DNA of 64,000 nucleotides, taken from NCBI GenBank assembly GCA_946699565.1, contig CAMPDW010000001.1:124001-188000 (forward strand). The letters run 5' to 3'. A program made the position numbers and the translations under genes. Within the stretch, counting starts at the first letter, position 1; each line of letters starts with the position of its first letter. The DNA comes from an uncultured Commensalibacter sp. GTDB lineage: Bacteria; Pseudomonadota; Alphaproteobacteria; Acetobacterales; Acetobacteraceae. Under the pieces are notes generated by a model, which made no database searches, was not told the origin of the DNA, and worked only from the letters and a program-made list of their open reading frames with translations. Of the stretch, positions 1 to 9,873 are shown piece by piece.

Positions 1-2
1 GC

Positions 3-329
3 CCCTCATCAAAACATGCCGTTAATCAAAAAGTCCTTGAAGCTCTGGGTGAAAGAGGATTTATCGTTAATATTGGACGCGGCAGCATTATTGATGAAAA
101 TGCCTTGATTGACTGTTTAAAAAATAAAAAAATAGCAGGTGCTGGACTGGATGTATTTGAACATGAACCTCATGTTCCTGAAAGCCTATGTTTATTACCA
201 AATATTATCATGACCCCTCACTCAGCAGGTTCAACCTACGAAACGTCTCAACGTATCGGTGCGAAAATTCTAAATTCACTCAACTGTTTTTTTAAGGATA
301 ATACCCTACCTGATGAGGTTCATTTTTAA
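3..329 (+). CDS. D-2-hydroxyacid dehydrogenase, C-terminal part (5' end outside window)
   Basis: An open frame enters from the left edge and reads 108 residues to a TAA at 327-329. It carries the C-terminal signature of NAD(P)-dependent D-isomer 2-hydroxyacid dehydrogenases: the VNIGRGSIIDE segment that closes the cofactor domain, then AGAGLDVFEHEP, then MTPHSAGST with the catalytic-type histidine. In the family these enzymes reduce 2-oxo acids such as glyoxylate or hydroxypyruvate. Which substrate is used cannot be told from this fragment. An internal ATG at 105 is not the start, because conserved family sequence lies upstream of it in the same frame. Confidence 0.9.
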   Translation, partial: PSSKHAVNQKVLEALGERGFIVNIGRGSIIDENALIDCLKNKKIAGAGLDVFEHEPHVPESLCLLPNIIMTPHSAGSTYETSQRIGAKILNSLNCFFKDNTLPDEVHF

Positions 330-540
330 AAAATAATTTCTCAAAAAATTATTGAACTGAAAAATTTTGCCATTTCAAATTAATTAAAATATGAATTACT
401 TTCTAATTCTATCCTCAAAGGTCAAAAAAATTTTTCTTTTCAGTAATTCTTTTTATAAAATTATGCTTATTTTAGCTAAATATACTAAACAAAGTAGTTT
501 CTAAACCTTTTGTCATCTAACTGCTCTTAAAATCATCCAA
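330..540. other. AT-rich intergenic stretch, nothing recognised
   Basis: This 211-base stretch follows the dehydrogenase stop codon. I see no tRNA, no clear terminator hairpin and no readable coding remnant. It is the first part of a 1 kb gap whose second part holds a pseudogene. Confidence 0.5.
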
Positions 541-1145
541 TCACTCAATCACCAAATCATTCCCTGTACGACAACTATCAATTAACTAAGCGTCCGGTTC
601 ATCCGTATGTATATTCAAACCAAATCTTAGCCCCTTCAACTGTGCGTCCGAAATAACAATGCTGATTAATTAAACGCTGATGCCATTCCTGTCGATATGC
701 CTTGGCAAACCTTTTTCATCAAATAATTTTTCCAGTTCCTCTTTACCAAATATAAATAATTACCCTCAGTAATGATCAATTTCGTTTCACAAAAAACTGA
801 AATAGAACCAGCAATTGCTTCTTCTATGATTCGTTCAAATTCCAGCGTATAAATGACTTTATCTCATTTTTGATTTTTTAATCTATAAAGCAAAGAAAAA
901 TAACCAATTATATCAAATGTATCTCAAGCACACTTACGTTCTTTACAGCCCAATCTTTCCAACTCTTTATTTACCAAATGAAAACCATCCATCAAAACAA
1001 GAACAGAAGAATCTAACAAGACTTGCTACAAAAGACGGGCGCGTTGACTTTACCGATCCTGAAACTCCAGCAATAGCTAAATTTACGCTTTTCCTCCATA
1101 CAAAGCTTCTTTGCTCTTTCAATAAACGAAACTGGCACGACTAAG
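541..1145 (-). pseudogene. Decayed nucleoside/nucleotide kinase-like gene (phosphoribulokinase/uridine kinase superfamily, YggC-like)
   Basis: Reading the minus strand and joining frames gives family landmarks in the right order. ERAKKLCMEEKRK is followed by LAIAGVSGSVKST, a P-loop in which the Gly before Lys is Val. Next come LMDGFHLVNKELERLG, DTFDIIGYFSLLYRLKNQ, IYTLEFERIIEEAIAG, ETKLIITEGNYLYL, RLINQHCYFGRTVEGA, TDEPDA and a C-terminal LI...GNDLVIE ending at 541-543. Several frameshifts and in-frame stops break it, for example after CKERKCA, after KNQK and inside the last third. Intact relatives phosphorylate small metabolites and are about 200-230 residues long. The gene is dead but not yet erased, which suggests fairly recent loss. 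A plus-strand open frame at 917-1144 is only its antisense shadow. Confidence 0.85.
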
Positions 1146-1330
1146 TTCTTTATTGTTATCTTACTTTTATACTTCATTTCAACTCATTAAATAAAACAAA
1201 AAATATTGCAGCATTCGATAATATATCGCGATTGCATATATCACCAAACATCTCTTGCCTTGGTTTTATAAACATCGTAAATTCAAGTTTACACAATATT
1301 CAATGAATTATCTATTTAAAGGTCTATGTT

Positions 1331-2371
1331 ATGCAGCCATCTCGCATTCCTGCAACAATTATTTCAGGCTTCCTCGGTTCAGGAAAAACAACCTTATTAC
1401 GTTCAATCATGGAAAAAATCACCCATAAGCGAATAGCCATCATAGTTAATGAATTTGGTGCATTAGGTATTGATGGTGAGATTCTAAAAAAATGTGCTGT
1501 TCCTGAATGTGAAGAAGAAAATATTGTTGAGCTAACAAACGGATGTATCTGTTGCACAGTTGCAGATGAATTTCTACCAACGATGGAGGCTTTAGTGAAC
1601 CGTCCCTTTCCACCGCAACACATCATTATTGAAACATCAGGATTGGCATTACCAAAACCTTTAATCAAAGCCTTTAACTGGCCTGATATCAAAACTAGAA
1701 TGACTGTTGATGGTGTTGTTACTGTTGTAGATTCCCCAGCTGTTATTACTGGACGCTTCGCAGACGACCCTGAAAAAATTGCTCAACAACGTCAGTCCAA
1801 TCCATCTCTTGATCATGACAATCCTTTACAGGAAGTTTTTGAAGATCAGCTTAACTCCGCTGATCTTATTCTTCTTAACAAAATAGACCTTATTACGACA
1901 GAACAGCTTCAAAATTTAACATTGCAAATTAAAAAACAAATTTCAAAAGCTGTAAAAATTCTACCCATTTTACATGGGAAAATTGATCCAGAAATAGTTC
2001 TAGGCATTCATGCCGAAGCTGAAAATGATTTGCAAACACGTCCCTCTCATCATGATGGAATTGATGAAGATCATGAGCATGATCACTTTATAAATTTTAT
2101 TGCTAAAATTCCTCCGATTTCAAGTCCGAAAGCCTTGGAGAATAAACTCCTTCAACTTACAAGCCTGCATGATATCCTGCGCATCAAAGGCTATGTTCAG
2201 GTCGTCAACAAACCAATGCGTCTTGAAATTCATGGAGTTGGAAAACGCTTCAATTATCATTTTGATCTTCCATGGAAAAAAAATGAAAATCCCCAAGGAC
2301 AATTAATCATTATTGGACAAAAAAACATCAATCAAAAGGCAATCCAAACAGCTTTGGAAACACAAATTTAA
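1331..2371 (+). CDS. cobW: CobW, GTP-binding metallochaperone of cobalamin synthesis
   Basis: This 346-residue G3E-family GTPase has the P-loop GFLGSGKTT at residues 13-21, the metal-binding motif CICC at 72-75, ETSGLALP, and the guanine-specificity motif NKID near 183. A histidine- and acid-rich linker (HHDGIDEDHEHDH) follows, and then a CobW C-terminal domain. In the family, CobW is thought to deliver cobalt for insertion into hydrogenobyrinic acid a,c-diamide. It sits two bases upstream of cobN, the large cobaltochelatase subunit, which fits that role. Length is normal. It is the first gene of a six-gene plus-strand run (cobW to cobJ). I see no cobalamin riboswitch in the leader. Confidence 0.95.
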   Translation: MQPSRIPATIISGFLGSGKTTLLRSIMEKITHKRIAIIVNEFGALGIDGEILKKCAVPECEEENIVELTNGCICCTVADEFLPTMEALVNRPFPPQHIIIETSGLALPKPLIKAFNWPDIKTRMTVDGVVTVVDSPAVITGRFADDPEKIAQQRQSNPSLDHDNPLQEVFEDQLNSADLILLNKIDLITTEQLQNLTLQIKKQISKAVKILPILHGKIDPEIVLGIHAEAENDLQTRPSHHDGIDEDHEHDHFINFIAKIPPISSPKALENKLLQLTSLHDILRIKGYVQVVNKPMRLEIHGVGKRFNYHFDLPWKKNENPQGQLIIIGQKNINQKAIQTALETQI

Positions 2372-2373
2372 CA

Positions 2374-5300
2374 ATGCATATACTGGTTCGTGAAATTACA
2401 AGTCTAGATGAACAAGCACCCGCTGAAGATTTGCAACATGAACCAGCTGATATTGTCTTTTTAACTTTTTCCGATAATGACCTCAATGTCATGGCAAATT
2501 GCATAATGCAACAGCCTGAAAATTTCCCATCCATACGCCTAATTTCTCTCAATCGTCTTCGTCATCCAATGTCCGTTGATCTTTATCTGGATCAAACAAT
2601 TAGCAAGTCGAAATTCATTATTTTAAGATTATTAGGGGGAATTAACGCATGGCGCTATGGTACGGAAGAAATCCATAATTTATGTCAAACCCTTCACATC
2701 CCCTTGGTCGTTCTTTCAGGAGAAAATTATGAAAATCCCCATCTTGATAATCTTTCCATTATTCCTTCCAACCTTTTAAATCAATTTAAGGAACTATTTC
2801 AGGCTGGCGGAAAAGAAAATTTCAGTCAGATTTTAAATCTTGCAACCCATTACCTTGATCAAAAAATAAAGCAACCTATTACTCCCCACATTTTACCAAT
2901 GGTTGGAGAATATTCTTTGCCTTATCCATTTCATGTTCATCAAGACCTAGCGATAATTTTATTTTATCGCTCTCATTTATTGGCCAACAATATCGAACCC
3001 ATTCTTTCTCTGGCACAATCTTTATCCAAAAAGGGTCTGAATATTAAGGCAATTTATTTAACGTCATTAAAGGATCCCGAGATCTTTCATTGGGTTAAAC
3101 AATATCTGTATCAACATCATCCAACAATCATTTTAAACGCAACTTATTTTTCTATTCAACAAGATTATAATCATTCCCTCTTTAATACAATTAACGTACC
3201 TGTCCTACAAATTTTGCAACCTAGTAATATAAAAAAATTATGGGAAAAAAGTTTTCGTGGTCTATCTCAAACTGATCTTGCAATTCAGGTAGTTTTGCCC
3301 GAACTTGACGGTAAAATTTCAACTACTGCCATAGGATTTAAAAAAGAAGAAAATAACCAAATAAAATATGAACCTTATCAAAAAGGAATAGATCTCGTTA
3401 CAAACCGTGTGACCGGATGGATTAATTTAAGCAGAAAAAATAATTATGATAAAAAAATTGCCATTATCCTTTCAAACTATCCAGGTGTAAGTGGACAAGA
3501 AGGGCATGCTGTTGGTTTGGACAGCTTTGCCAGCCTTGAAAATATTTTACAATGGCTAAAAGAAAATGGATATCAAACAGGATCAATGATTCCTTCCTCT
3601 AAAAACCTAACTCAAATTTTATGTCAATCAGGAACTAGAACCACTTTATATCTAAATGATTATAAACGATATTTTTTCACACTCCCAACAACATTCAAAG
3701 AAAAGGTCTTGACATATTGGCCAGAAATGGAAGAAGACGAAACACTGCAAGGAAGTCATTTTACCATACGATATCTTCAATTAGGTCATATCATATGTGC
3801 AATCCAGCCTGAACGGGCTGATTCAAAAAATCATAAAAACGCTTATCATGATCCTGATATTCCACCATGCCATGGTTATATTGCTTTCTATTTATGGTTA
3901 CGCTATCAAGAATCCATTGATGCTATCATTCATCTGGGAACACATGGTACACTGGAATGGCTACCAAGCAAGACAGCCGCAATTTCTGACCATTGTTCCC
4001 CTGCTGTATTACTGGGAGGCATACCTGTCATCTACCCCTTTATTGTTAACAATCCGGGAGAAGCTGCCTGCGCAAAAAGACGTCTTGGTGCCGTTACCAT
4101 TGGTCACTTAACACCTCCTGTCAATAAAGCAATCCTTAGCGGCGATGCTGCTGAATTAGAACGGTTAATTGATGATTATGCTGAAGCGGATGGCTTGGAT
4201 CATCGACGCAGCAAACTCCTTCTCATGGCTATTCTGGATAAGGCAGAATCCAGTGGTTTATTGACTGAAACAGGTATTAATCGCAAAGAAAGCGGCGATG
4301 AGGTTGCACTTAGTCATCTGGACGCCTATTTATGTGATATTAAGGACTTACAAATACGAGAGGGATTACATATTTTTGGGAAACATCCAATTCAAATTCA
4401 ACAACTTCTTGAAACGATAAAACATTACACCTCTATCAAAATATCAGAGCTTGAATCAAATCTTTACCAATGTGCAGAACGAGAAAAACAATCGCTTTTA
4501 AACGCCTTAAACGGAAAGTACATTCAACCTGGTCCTGCCGGTGCTCCCACAAGGGGGAGATTAGATGTTTTACCTACCGGACGTAATCTTTATACGGTTG
4601 ATCCACGTGGCATTCCCACTCGTACCGCCTATCTTCTGGCAAAAAAAGCGGCAGAACAGCTTTTGTTAAAATTTATGCAAGAAAATGGTGATCATTTGCG
4701 TCATATTGTCATTGATTTATGGGGCAGTACCAATCTTAGAACAGGAGGTGAAGATCTAGCCTTAGCTTATATTCTTATGGGAGTTAAACCCATTTGGGAT
4801 ACAAGTTCGAATCGTGTTACCTCGGTAGAAATCATACCCTTGGCAAAACTAGATCGACCGCGTGTCGATGTAACGCTTCGCATTTCAGGATTTTTCCGTG
4901 ATGCATTTGAAGATCAAATTACATTATTCGATCAAACGGTTCAAACCCTTGCCCAACGTCCAGAAGAGAAAGATTGGAATTATTTGGCCTATCTTTTTCA
5001 AAACAATCCACCCGAAATTCGTTATTCCCAGCTTAATCGTATTTATGGTACAGCCCAACGAACATACGGAACCGGTATTGAATATGCCTTAAACACTGGA
5101 GATTGGCAAGATCAAGCAGAACTTGGCGAAAAATGGTTAGAAAATTCAGCTTATCGTTATGGAAATGGGCAGGATGGTATCTTCGATAAACAAGGACTTT
5201 CAGAACGTTTAAAAACAACACAGGCTTTTTTTCACAGTCAAGACCATGCAGAAATTGATCTTTTGGATAGTCCTGATTACGCTGCCCATGAAGGCGGTTT

Positions 5301-5724
5301 TGCTGCTGCCGCAAAGCTTTTTAACAATACTCCCAACTTGTATCACGGCGACACTTCAAAAGCAGAAAATCCAAAAATTCGTTTATTAGTTGAAGAAATC
5401 AACCGTATAGTACGTGGCCGTGTTGCCAATCCGATGTGGATAAAGGCAATGATGAATCATTCCTATCGTGGAGCCGCAGAAATAGCCCGTTCTATCGATG
5501 CGCTTTTCAGTTTTTCAGCAACACTTTCCTATTGTTTCGATCAACAGTTTGAACTCATTTTTACTGCAACTCTCGGAAATGAAACGGTTAACCAATTTTT
5601 ACAGAATTCTAATCCAGCGGCAAAAAAATCTATTCAAAACCGCTTTAATGAAGCTCTTAAACGTGGCTTATGGCATCCAAAATCAAATAGCGTTTTCATA
5701 AAACTGGAAGATGATGATGAATAA
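2374..5724 (+). CDS. cobN: CobN, large subunit of aerobic cobaltochelatase
   Basis: This 1116-residue protein belongs to the CobN/magnesium-chelatase H-subunit family and carries the conserved blocks GTHGTLEWLPSK (near 521-532), GPAGAPTRGRLDVLPTGRN, DLWGSTNLRTGGED and the C-terminal AHEGGFAAAAK. With CobS and CobT chelatase subunits, which are not in this window, it inserts cobalt using ATP in the late-insertion (aerobic) pathway. It is somewhat shorter than the roughly 1275-residue Pseudomonas denitrificans protein. Only two bases separate it from cobW, and its last 14 bases overlap cobG, suggesting translational coupling. Confidence 0.96.
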   Translation: MHILVREITSLDEQAPAEDLQHEPADIVFLTFSDNDLNVMANCIMQQPENFPSIRLISLNRLRHPMSVDLYLDQTISKSKFIILRLLGGINAWRYGTEEIHNLCQTLHIPLVVLSGENYENPHLDNLSIIPSNLLNQFKELFQAGGKENFSQILNLATHYLDQKIKQPITPHILPMVGEYSLPYPFHVHQDLAIILFYRSHLLANNIEPILSLAQSLSKKGLNIKAIYLTSLKDPEIFHWVKQYLYQHHPTIILNATYFSIQQDYNHSLFNTINVPVLQILQPSNIKKLWEKSFRGLSQTDLAIQVVLPELDGKISTTAIGFKKEENNQIKYEPYQKGIDLVTNRVTGWINLSRKNNYDKKIAIILSNYPGVSGQEGHAVGLDSFASLENILQWLKENGYQTGSMIPSSKNLTQILCQSGTRTTLYLNDYKRYFFTLPTTFKEKVLTYWPEMEEDETLQGSHFTIRYLQLGHIICAIQPERADSKNHKNAYHDPDIPPCHGYIAFYLWLRYQESIDAIIHLGTHGTLEWLPSKTAAISDHCSPAVLLGGIPVIYPFIVNNPGEAACAKRRLGAVTIGHLTPPVNKAILSGDAAELERLIDDYAEADGLDHRRSKLLLMAILDKAESSGLLTETGINRKESGDEVALSHLDAYLCDIKDLQIREGLHIFGKHPIQIQQLLETIKHYTSIKISELESNLYQCAEREKQSLLNALNGKYIQPGPAGAPTRGRLDVLPTGRNLYTVDPRGIPTRTAYLLAKKAAEQLLLKFMQENGDHLRHIVIDLWGSTNLRTGGEDLALAYILMGVKPIWDTSSNRVTSVEIIPLAKLDRPRVDVTLRISGFFRDAFEDQITLFDQTVQTLAQRPEEKDWNYLAYLFQNNPPEIRYSQLNRIYGTAQRTYGTGIEYALNTGDWQDQAELGEKWLENSAYRYGNGQDGIFDKQGLSERLKTTQAFFHSQDHAEIDLLDSPDYAAHEGGFAAAAKLFNNTPNLYHGDTSKAENPKIRLLVEEINRIVRGRVANPMWIKAMMNHSYRGAAEIARSIDALFSFSATLSYCFDQQFELIFTATLGNETVNQFLQNSNPAAKKSIQNRFNEALKRGLWHPKSNSVFIKLEDDDE

Positions 5725-6907
5725 TATACGTCGAGGATGGTGTCCATCGCTTTTTCATCCTATGAAGACAGGAGATGGATGGTTATGTCGTATTAAGCCT
5801 TTTTTTGCAAAATTAACTAGCCGACAAGCCCGTTTTATTGCAAGATCGGCATCAGATTTAGGAAATGGTTTTATAAATTTATCTCAAAAAGCCAATCTTC
5901 AATTACGAGGATTTACCCCCGAACATATCCAACAATTTATACCCTTTGCCAATCAAGAAAATCTATGCAGTCTTAATGCATTAGAAGAAGGTAAGCGCAA
6001 TATTCTTATTTCACCCTTAGCAGGGATTGATCCCTCATGTCATCAAGATACTATTCTCTATGCCCAATGCGTACACCATGAAATCATTGAAAATGAAACT
6101 ATACAATTTCTAAGTGACAAATTCAGTTTCGTGATTGATGGTGATGGATTATACCCTTTAACTCAACATCATGCCGATATCAATCTGCGTTTTTATCATA
6201 ACCAATGGATTTTACAATTAGGATATGCACAACAGGTCATTCCTTGCGATTTGAATCATTGTCCCAAACTGCTTAAACAAATTTTAGAATTTTGCCATCA
6301 CCATAATTATCCCCGCTTACTCCACCAAGATCATACTGAACAATTTCTAAAAGAAACATCTATTTCTGGACAATCTTATAATCATTCAACTTCATCTGAA
6401 AGACTTTCAATCGGTCAATTTCCCCAAGGCTATCATATAGGGATTCCTTTTGGATTACTTAATAGCCATGATTTAAATGTCTTGGCGGATATTTCTGACC
6501 AGTATGGAAATTCTACATTGCAAATCACGCCCGATCGATCCATTATCCTGCCTTATTGTTCAGCAAAAGCACATGGCGATTTAAAATCATTCATTACAGA
6601 CCAAAACGATATCCGTTTACATATTATTTCATGTCCTGGCAAACCCTACTGTTTTCAGGGGCAGCAACCTACTATGCATGATATTCAAAAACTCATACAT
6701 TTCTGGCATTCAAAACTACAAACGCTACATATATCAGGCTGTGCAAAGGGATGTGCTTCTCCTCAAAAAAATCCTATGACACTATGTGCAACCCCTAAGG
6801 GATATACTTTGATCTTAAACGGCAGGGCAGATGATAAAAGTATCTACCAAGATCTAGACTTGACAAAAATCAACAGCCTATTTTTAACGCATTCTAAAAT
6901 GAATTAG
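5711..6907 (+). CDS. cobG: CobG, precorrin-3B synthase
   Basis: This is a 398-residue protein of the nitrite/sulfite reductase-like family. The cysteine set that binds the 4Fe-4S centre is visible as CPGKPYC (around 308-314) and CAKGCASP (around 342-349), and SPLAGIDP lies in the N-terminal half. CobG uses oxygen to convert precorrin-3A to precorrin-3B and so is diagnostic of the aerobic route. It starts inside the end of cobN with a 14-base overlap. The alternative for this step is the mono-oxygenase CobZ, but the Fe-S motif argues for CobG. Confidence 0.93.
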   Translation: MMMNNIRRGWCPSLFHPMKTGDGWLCRIKPFFAKLTSRQARFIARSASDLGNGFINLSQKANLQLRGFTPEHIQQFIPFANQENLCSLNALEEGKRNILISPLAGIDPSCHQDTILYAQCVHHEIIENETIQFLSDKFSFVIDGDGLYPLTQHHADINLRFYHNQWILQLGYAQQVIPCDLNHCPKLLKQILEFCHHHNYPRLLHQDHTEQFLKETSISGQSYNHSTSSERLSIGQFPQGYHIGIPFGLLNSHDLNVLADISDQYGNSTLQITPDRSIILPYCSAKAHGDLKSFITDQNDIRLHIISCPGKPYCFQGQQPTMHDIQKLIHFWHSKLQTLHISGCAKGCASPQKNPMTLCATPKGYTLILNGRADDKSIYQDLDLTKINSLFLTHSKMN

Positions 6908-6918
6908 GAAAAACATTT

Positions 6919-7554
6919 ATGTCTCTTTATAATTATATTCATAATGGTAAGTCCATTTATCAACATTCCTTTGCCACCATTCGAAAAGAAGCTGACCTAT
7001 CTAAATTTACAGAAAATGAAGCCAGAATTGCCATCAGGATTATTCATGCATGTGGACGAATCGAAATAACAAAAAATATCGTATTCAGTCCCAATTTTAT
7101 TGAAAAGGGTGAACAGGCCCTATCTACTGGTTCTGTAATTTTTTGTGATTCCGAAATGGTTGCGCATGGAATAACGCGACGCAGATTGCCCGCCAATAAT
7201 AAAATTATTTGCACCCTGAACCATCCTAACACATCTAAGATTGCACTTGAAATAAACAATACACGTTCAGCTGCAGCCATTCATTTGTGGGGAGATACGC
7301 TGAAACAGGGGATTGTAGTCATTGGTAATGCACCAACGGCGTTATTTCATTTAATCAATTTATTAGACCAAAAGAAAATTCCTCAACCAGCAGCAATTAT
7401 CGGAGTGCCAGTAGGTTTTATAGGAGCGGCTAAATCAAAACAAGCTTTGCAAGAATGGGGAAAAATACCGTATATGATCATAACCGGTAGACAGGGTGGA
7501 AGTGCCATAGGCGTTGCCGCGTTGAACGCTTTGGCCCAAAAACAGGAAATATGA
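6919..7554 (+). CDS. cobH: CobH, precorrin-8X methylmutase
   Basis: This 211-residue enzyme moves the methyl group from C-11 to C-12, turning precorrin-8X into hydrogenobyrinic acid. The family's catalytic histidine falls exactly at residue 43 (IIHACGR). Other conserved blocks are VFCDSEMVAHGITRRRLP-like sequence around 72-90, GNAPTALF and GVPVGFIGAAKSK. It lies 11 bases after cobG and one base before cobI. Length is typical. Confidence 0.96.
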   Translation: MSLYNYIHNGKSIYQHSFATIRKEADLSKFTENEARIAIRIIHACGRIEITKNIVFSPNFIEKGEQALSTGSVIFCDSEMVAHGITRRRLPANNKIICTLNHPNTSKIALEINNTRSAAAIHLWGDTLKQGIVVIGNAPTALFHLINLLDQKKIPQPAAIIGVPVGFIGAAKSKQALQEWGKIPYMIITGRQGGSAIGVAALNALAQKQEI

Positions 7555-7555
7555 A

Positions 7556-8275
7556 ATGAAAGGTAATTTATTCATAATTGGCATGGGGCCCGGCGATCCA
7601 GAGTTGGTAACTAAAAAAGCGGAACGTATTCTACATTCCCTTTCCTTGATTGCCTATTTTTGTAAGAAAGGTGAAATAGGTCATGCACGTCAAATTGCTA
7701 AACCTTACCTTACTTATGATTCACCAGAATTACGTTTTGAATATCCTTTAACTACAGAAATACCCCATTATACACCTAAATATAAAGATATGTTGGAAAC
7801 ATTTTATGATCATTGTGCCTTTAACCTTCGAAAAAAACTCGATAAGGGGCAAGATATAGGATTATTGTGTGAAGGTGATCCTTTATTATATGGATCAGCA
7901 ATTTATATTTTGGAAAGATTACAAGAACAATATTCCATAGAGATTATTCCTGGTATTATGGCAATGAACGGTTGTTGGAGCCGATTGCATTTACCAATCG
8001 TTCGCAATGATCAAACTTTGACCATTTTATCAGCGACCTTACCGCTCGATAGACTTTTAATAAAATTGAATCAATCTGAAGCTATTGTTATTATGAAAAT
8101 TGGTCGTAATCTTGCAAAAATTAAAACCGCTTTACAACTGACCGATTTACTTGAAAAAGCAATCTATATTGAACGTGGCACCCAAAATCAAGAACGTTTT
8201 TTGCCATTATCACAAATACAGAATGAAAAAGCACCCTATTTTTCTCTGATTCTTATTACTGGAAAGGATAATTGA
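7556..8275 (+). CDS. cobI: CobI, precorrin-2 C20-methyltransferase
   Basis: This 239-residue SAM-dependent tetrapyrrole methylase has the nucleotide-loop motif GMGPGDPELVT starting at residue 9, CEGDPLLYGS and the EIIPGIMAMN segment. The subfamily is CobI/CbiL, which adds the C-20 methyl that is later extruded during ring contraction. It is packed one base after cobH and one base before cobJ. The cluster's other enzymes point to the metal-free precorrin form. Confidence 0.94.
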   Translation: MKGNLFIIGMGPGDPELVTKKAERILHSLSLIAYFCKKGEIGHARQIAKPYLTYDSPELRFEYPLTTEIPHYTPKYKDMLETFYDHCAFNLRKKLDKGQDIGLLCEGDPLLYGSAIYILERLQEQYSIEIIPGIMAMNGCWSRLHLPIVRNDQTLTILSATLPLDRLLIKLNQSEAIVIMKIGRNLAKIKTALQLTDLLEKAIYIERGTQNQERFLPLSQIQNEKAPYFSLILITGKDN

Positions 8276-8276
8276 G

Positions 8277-9041
8277 ATGACAGGACATCTATACATTATT
8301 GGTCTAGGGCCTGGAAATCTTGATTTACTAACGATTGAGGCATCAAAAATCCTGCCTACTTTAACAGACCTAATCGGTTATGGACCTTATCTTGATCGCG
8401 TCCTTGATATTCCAACAGTACGAAAACATAAATCAGATAATCGTGAAGAACTTAATCGTGCTGAGCATGCATTAACACTTGCCGAACAAGGTCATAAAGT
8501 TGGGATTGTCTCTTCTGGAGATGCTGGTGTTTTTGCCATGGCCAGTACTATTTTTGAAACCATTGATCATGGAAAACCCGCATGGAAAGCACTTAAAATA
8601 ACTATCTTACCAGGAATTTCCGCTATGTTTGCAGCGGCAGCAAAATTAGGAGCACCTTTGGGTCATGATTTTTGTGCTATTTCCCTTTCCGATAATCTGA
8701 AACCTTGGAAACTTATACTGCATCGTTTAAAACATGCAGCTCAGGCTGATTTTGTCATAGCCCTTTATAACAGCGTTTCCAAAGCAAGACCGTGGCAACT
8801 TGATAAAGCTTTTGAATTATTAAAGAAAATTTTACCGACCCATATTCCAGTAGCTTTTTGTCAGGCAATTTCTCAGAAAAACGAACATATTCACTTAACT
8901 ACATTAGGCGATGCCAAAGGATCCATGGGAAATATGCAAACCCTGATTCTGATTGGTAACCGCTACAGTCAATTAATTCCCCAATCACGAAAAAACATAC
9001 ACTCTTGGTTTTATACACCTCGTTCGATTATAACCAAATAA
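8277..9041 (+). CDS. cobJ: CobJ, precorrin-3B C17-methyltransferase
   Basis: This 254-residue tetrapyrrole methylase has GLGPGNLDLLT at 9-19, IGYGPYLDR, VSSGDAGVFAMA, LPGISAMFAAAAKLGAPLGHDFC and ALYNSVSKARPWQ, all typical of CobJ/CbiH. It methylates C-17 and drives ring contraction of precorrin-3B to precorrin-4. It is the last gene of the cobW-cobJ run and converges on cobK with a seven-base gap. Confidence 0.95.
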   Translation: MTGHLYIIGLGPGNLDLLTIEASKILPTLTDLIGYGPYLDRVLDIPTVRKHKSDNREELNRAEHALTLAEQGHKVGIVSSGDAGVFAMASTIFETIDHGKPAWKALKITILPGISAMFAAAAKLGAPLGHDFCAISLSDNLKPWKLILHRLKHAAQADFVIALYNSVSKARPWQLDKAFELLKKILPTHIPVAFCQAISQKNEHIHLTTLGDAKGSMGNMQTLILIGNRYSQLIPQSRKNIHSWFYTPRSIITK

Positions 9042-9048
9042 ATTCACT

Positions 9049-9807
9049 TTAAAGCTGTTCAATTAACCATTGCAAAGCTTCATCCGTCGTCGATACGGAA
9101 GGGAATTGGGATATGAAAGGCCTTTGAATCATAATCACGGGAATCGATAATTTTCTGGCTGCATCAATTTTTGCGTATACTATCTCACTACCAGAATTTT
9201 TCGTAACGATACGTTCAATACGATATCGTTGTAAAAAATCATATTCGCTTTGTACATCAAAAGGTCCTTTGGCAGTAATAACCTCGGCATGACTTGGTAA
9301 AATCGTATCATCAGGCTTATCAATACTTCTTATCCAATAATGATGTGGTATGATATTTTTCTTAAAAGGTAATAGATTTTTACTACCAATAGTTAAAAAT
9401 ATTCTTAGTGCTTTCTTACCCAACATATTTATAGCTTCGGAAATTGAATTCACTTCAAACCATTGATCGCCATCCTGTTTTTGCCATGCTGGACGTTGAA
9501 CGTTTAGAAAAGGAATTTGGCACATTTGCGCTGCCTGCCACGCATGATTAGACATCTGTTGTGCAAAAGGATGCGTTGCATCAATCAAGAAATCAATTTG
9601 ATTATCCTTTAACCACGTCATCAAACCGGTTATTCCATTAAACCCACCCACACGTGACATCACATTTTTAGGTAAAACTGGATTTTTTGTTACACCCGCC
9701 AATGAAAAAATTACTTCTATATAACCATTATATTGTAAGCCGTTTACTAATTGAGAGGCTTCACTAGTACCTCCTAAAAGTAAAAGTTTTTTTCTTTTTT
9801 GTCCCAT
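9049..9807 (-). CDS. cobK: CobK, precorrin-6A reductase
   Basis: This 252-residue CobK/CbiJ family protein has an N-terminal LLLLGGTSEA nucleotide-binding loop (8-17), LIDATHPFAQQMS, FLTIGSKNL and IVTKNSGSE. It reduces precorrin-6A with NADPH to precorrin-6B. It is the only cob gene of this stretch on the minus strand, between cobJ and cobL and transcribed away from cobL, so 9808-9909 is a divergent control region for both. Confidence 0.94.
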   Translation of the reverse strand: MGQKRKKLLLLGGTSEASQLVNGLQYNGYIEVIFSLAGVTKNPVLPKNVMSRVGGFNGITGLMTWLKDNQIDFLIDATHPFAQQMSNHAWQAAQMCQIPFLNVQRPAWQKQDGDQWFEVNSISEAINMLGKKALRIFLTIGSKNLLPFKKNIIPHHYWIRSIDKPDDTILPSHAEVITAKGPFDVQSEYDFLQRYRIERIVTKNSGSEIVYAKIDAARKLSIPVIMIQRPFISQFPSVSTTDEALQWLIEQL

Positions 9808-9873
9808 TCAATGGTACCCATCACAATTTAATCTTAAATAAATAGATTACATGATTTTTTTAATAACCTCAGC

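Noticed and set aside
917-1144. 75-residue open frame on the plus strand
   Set aside because: It runs antisense across the decayed kinase gene, has no ribosome site and no recognisable pattern.
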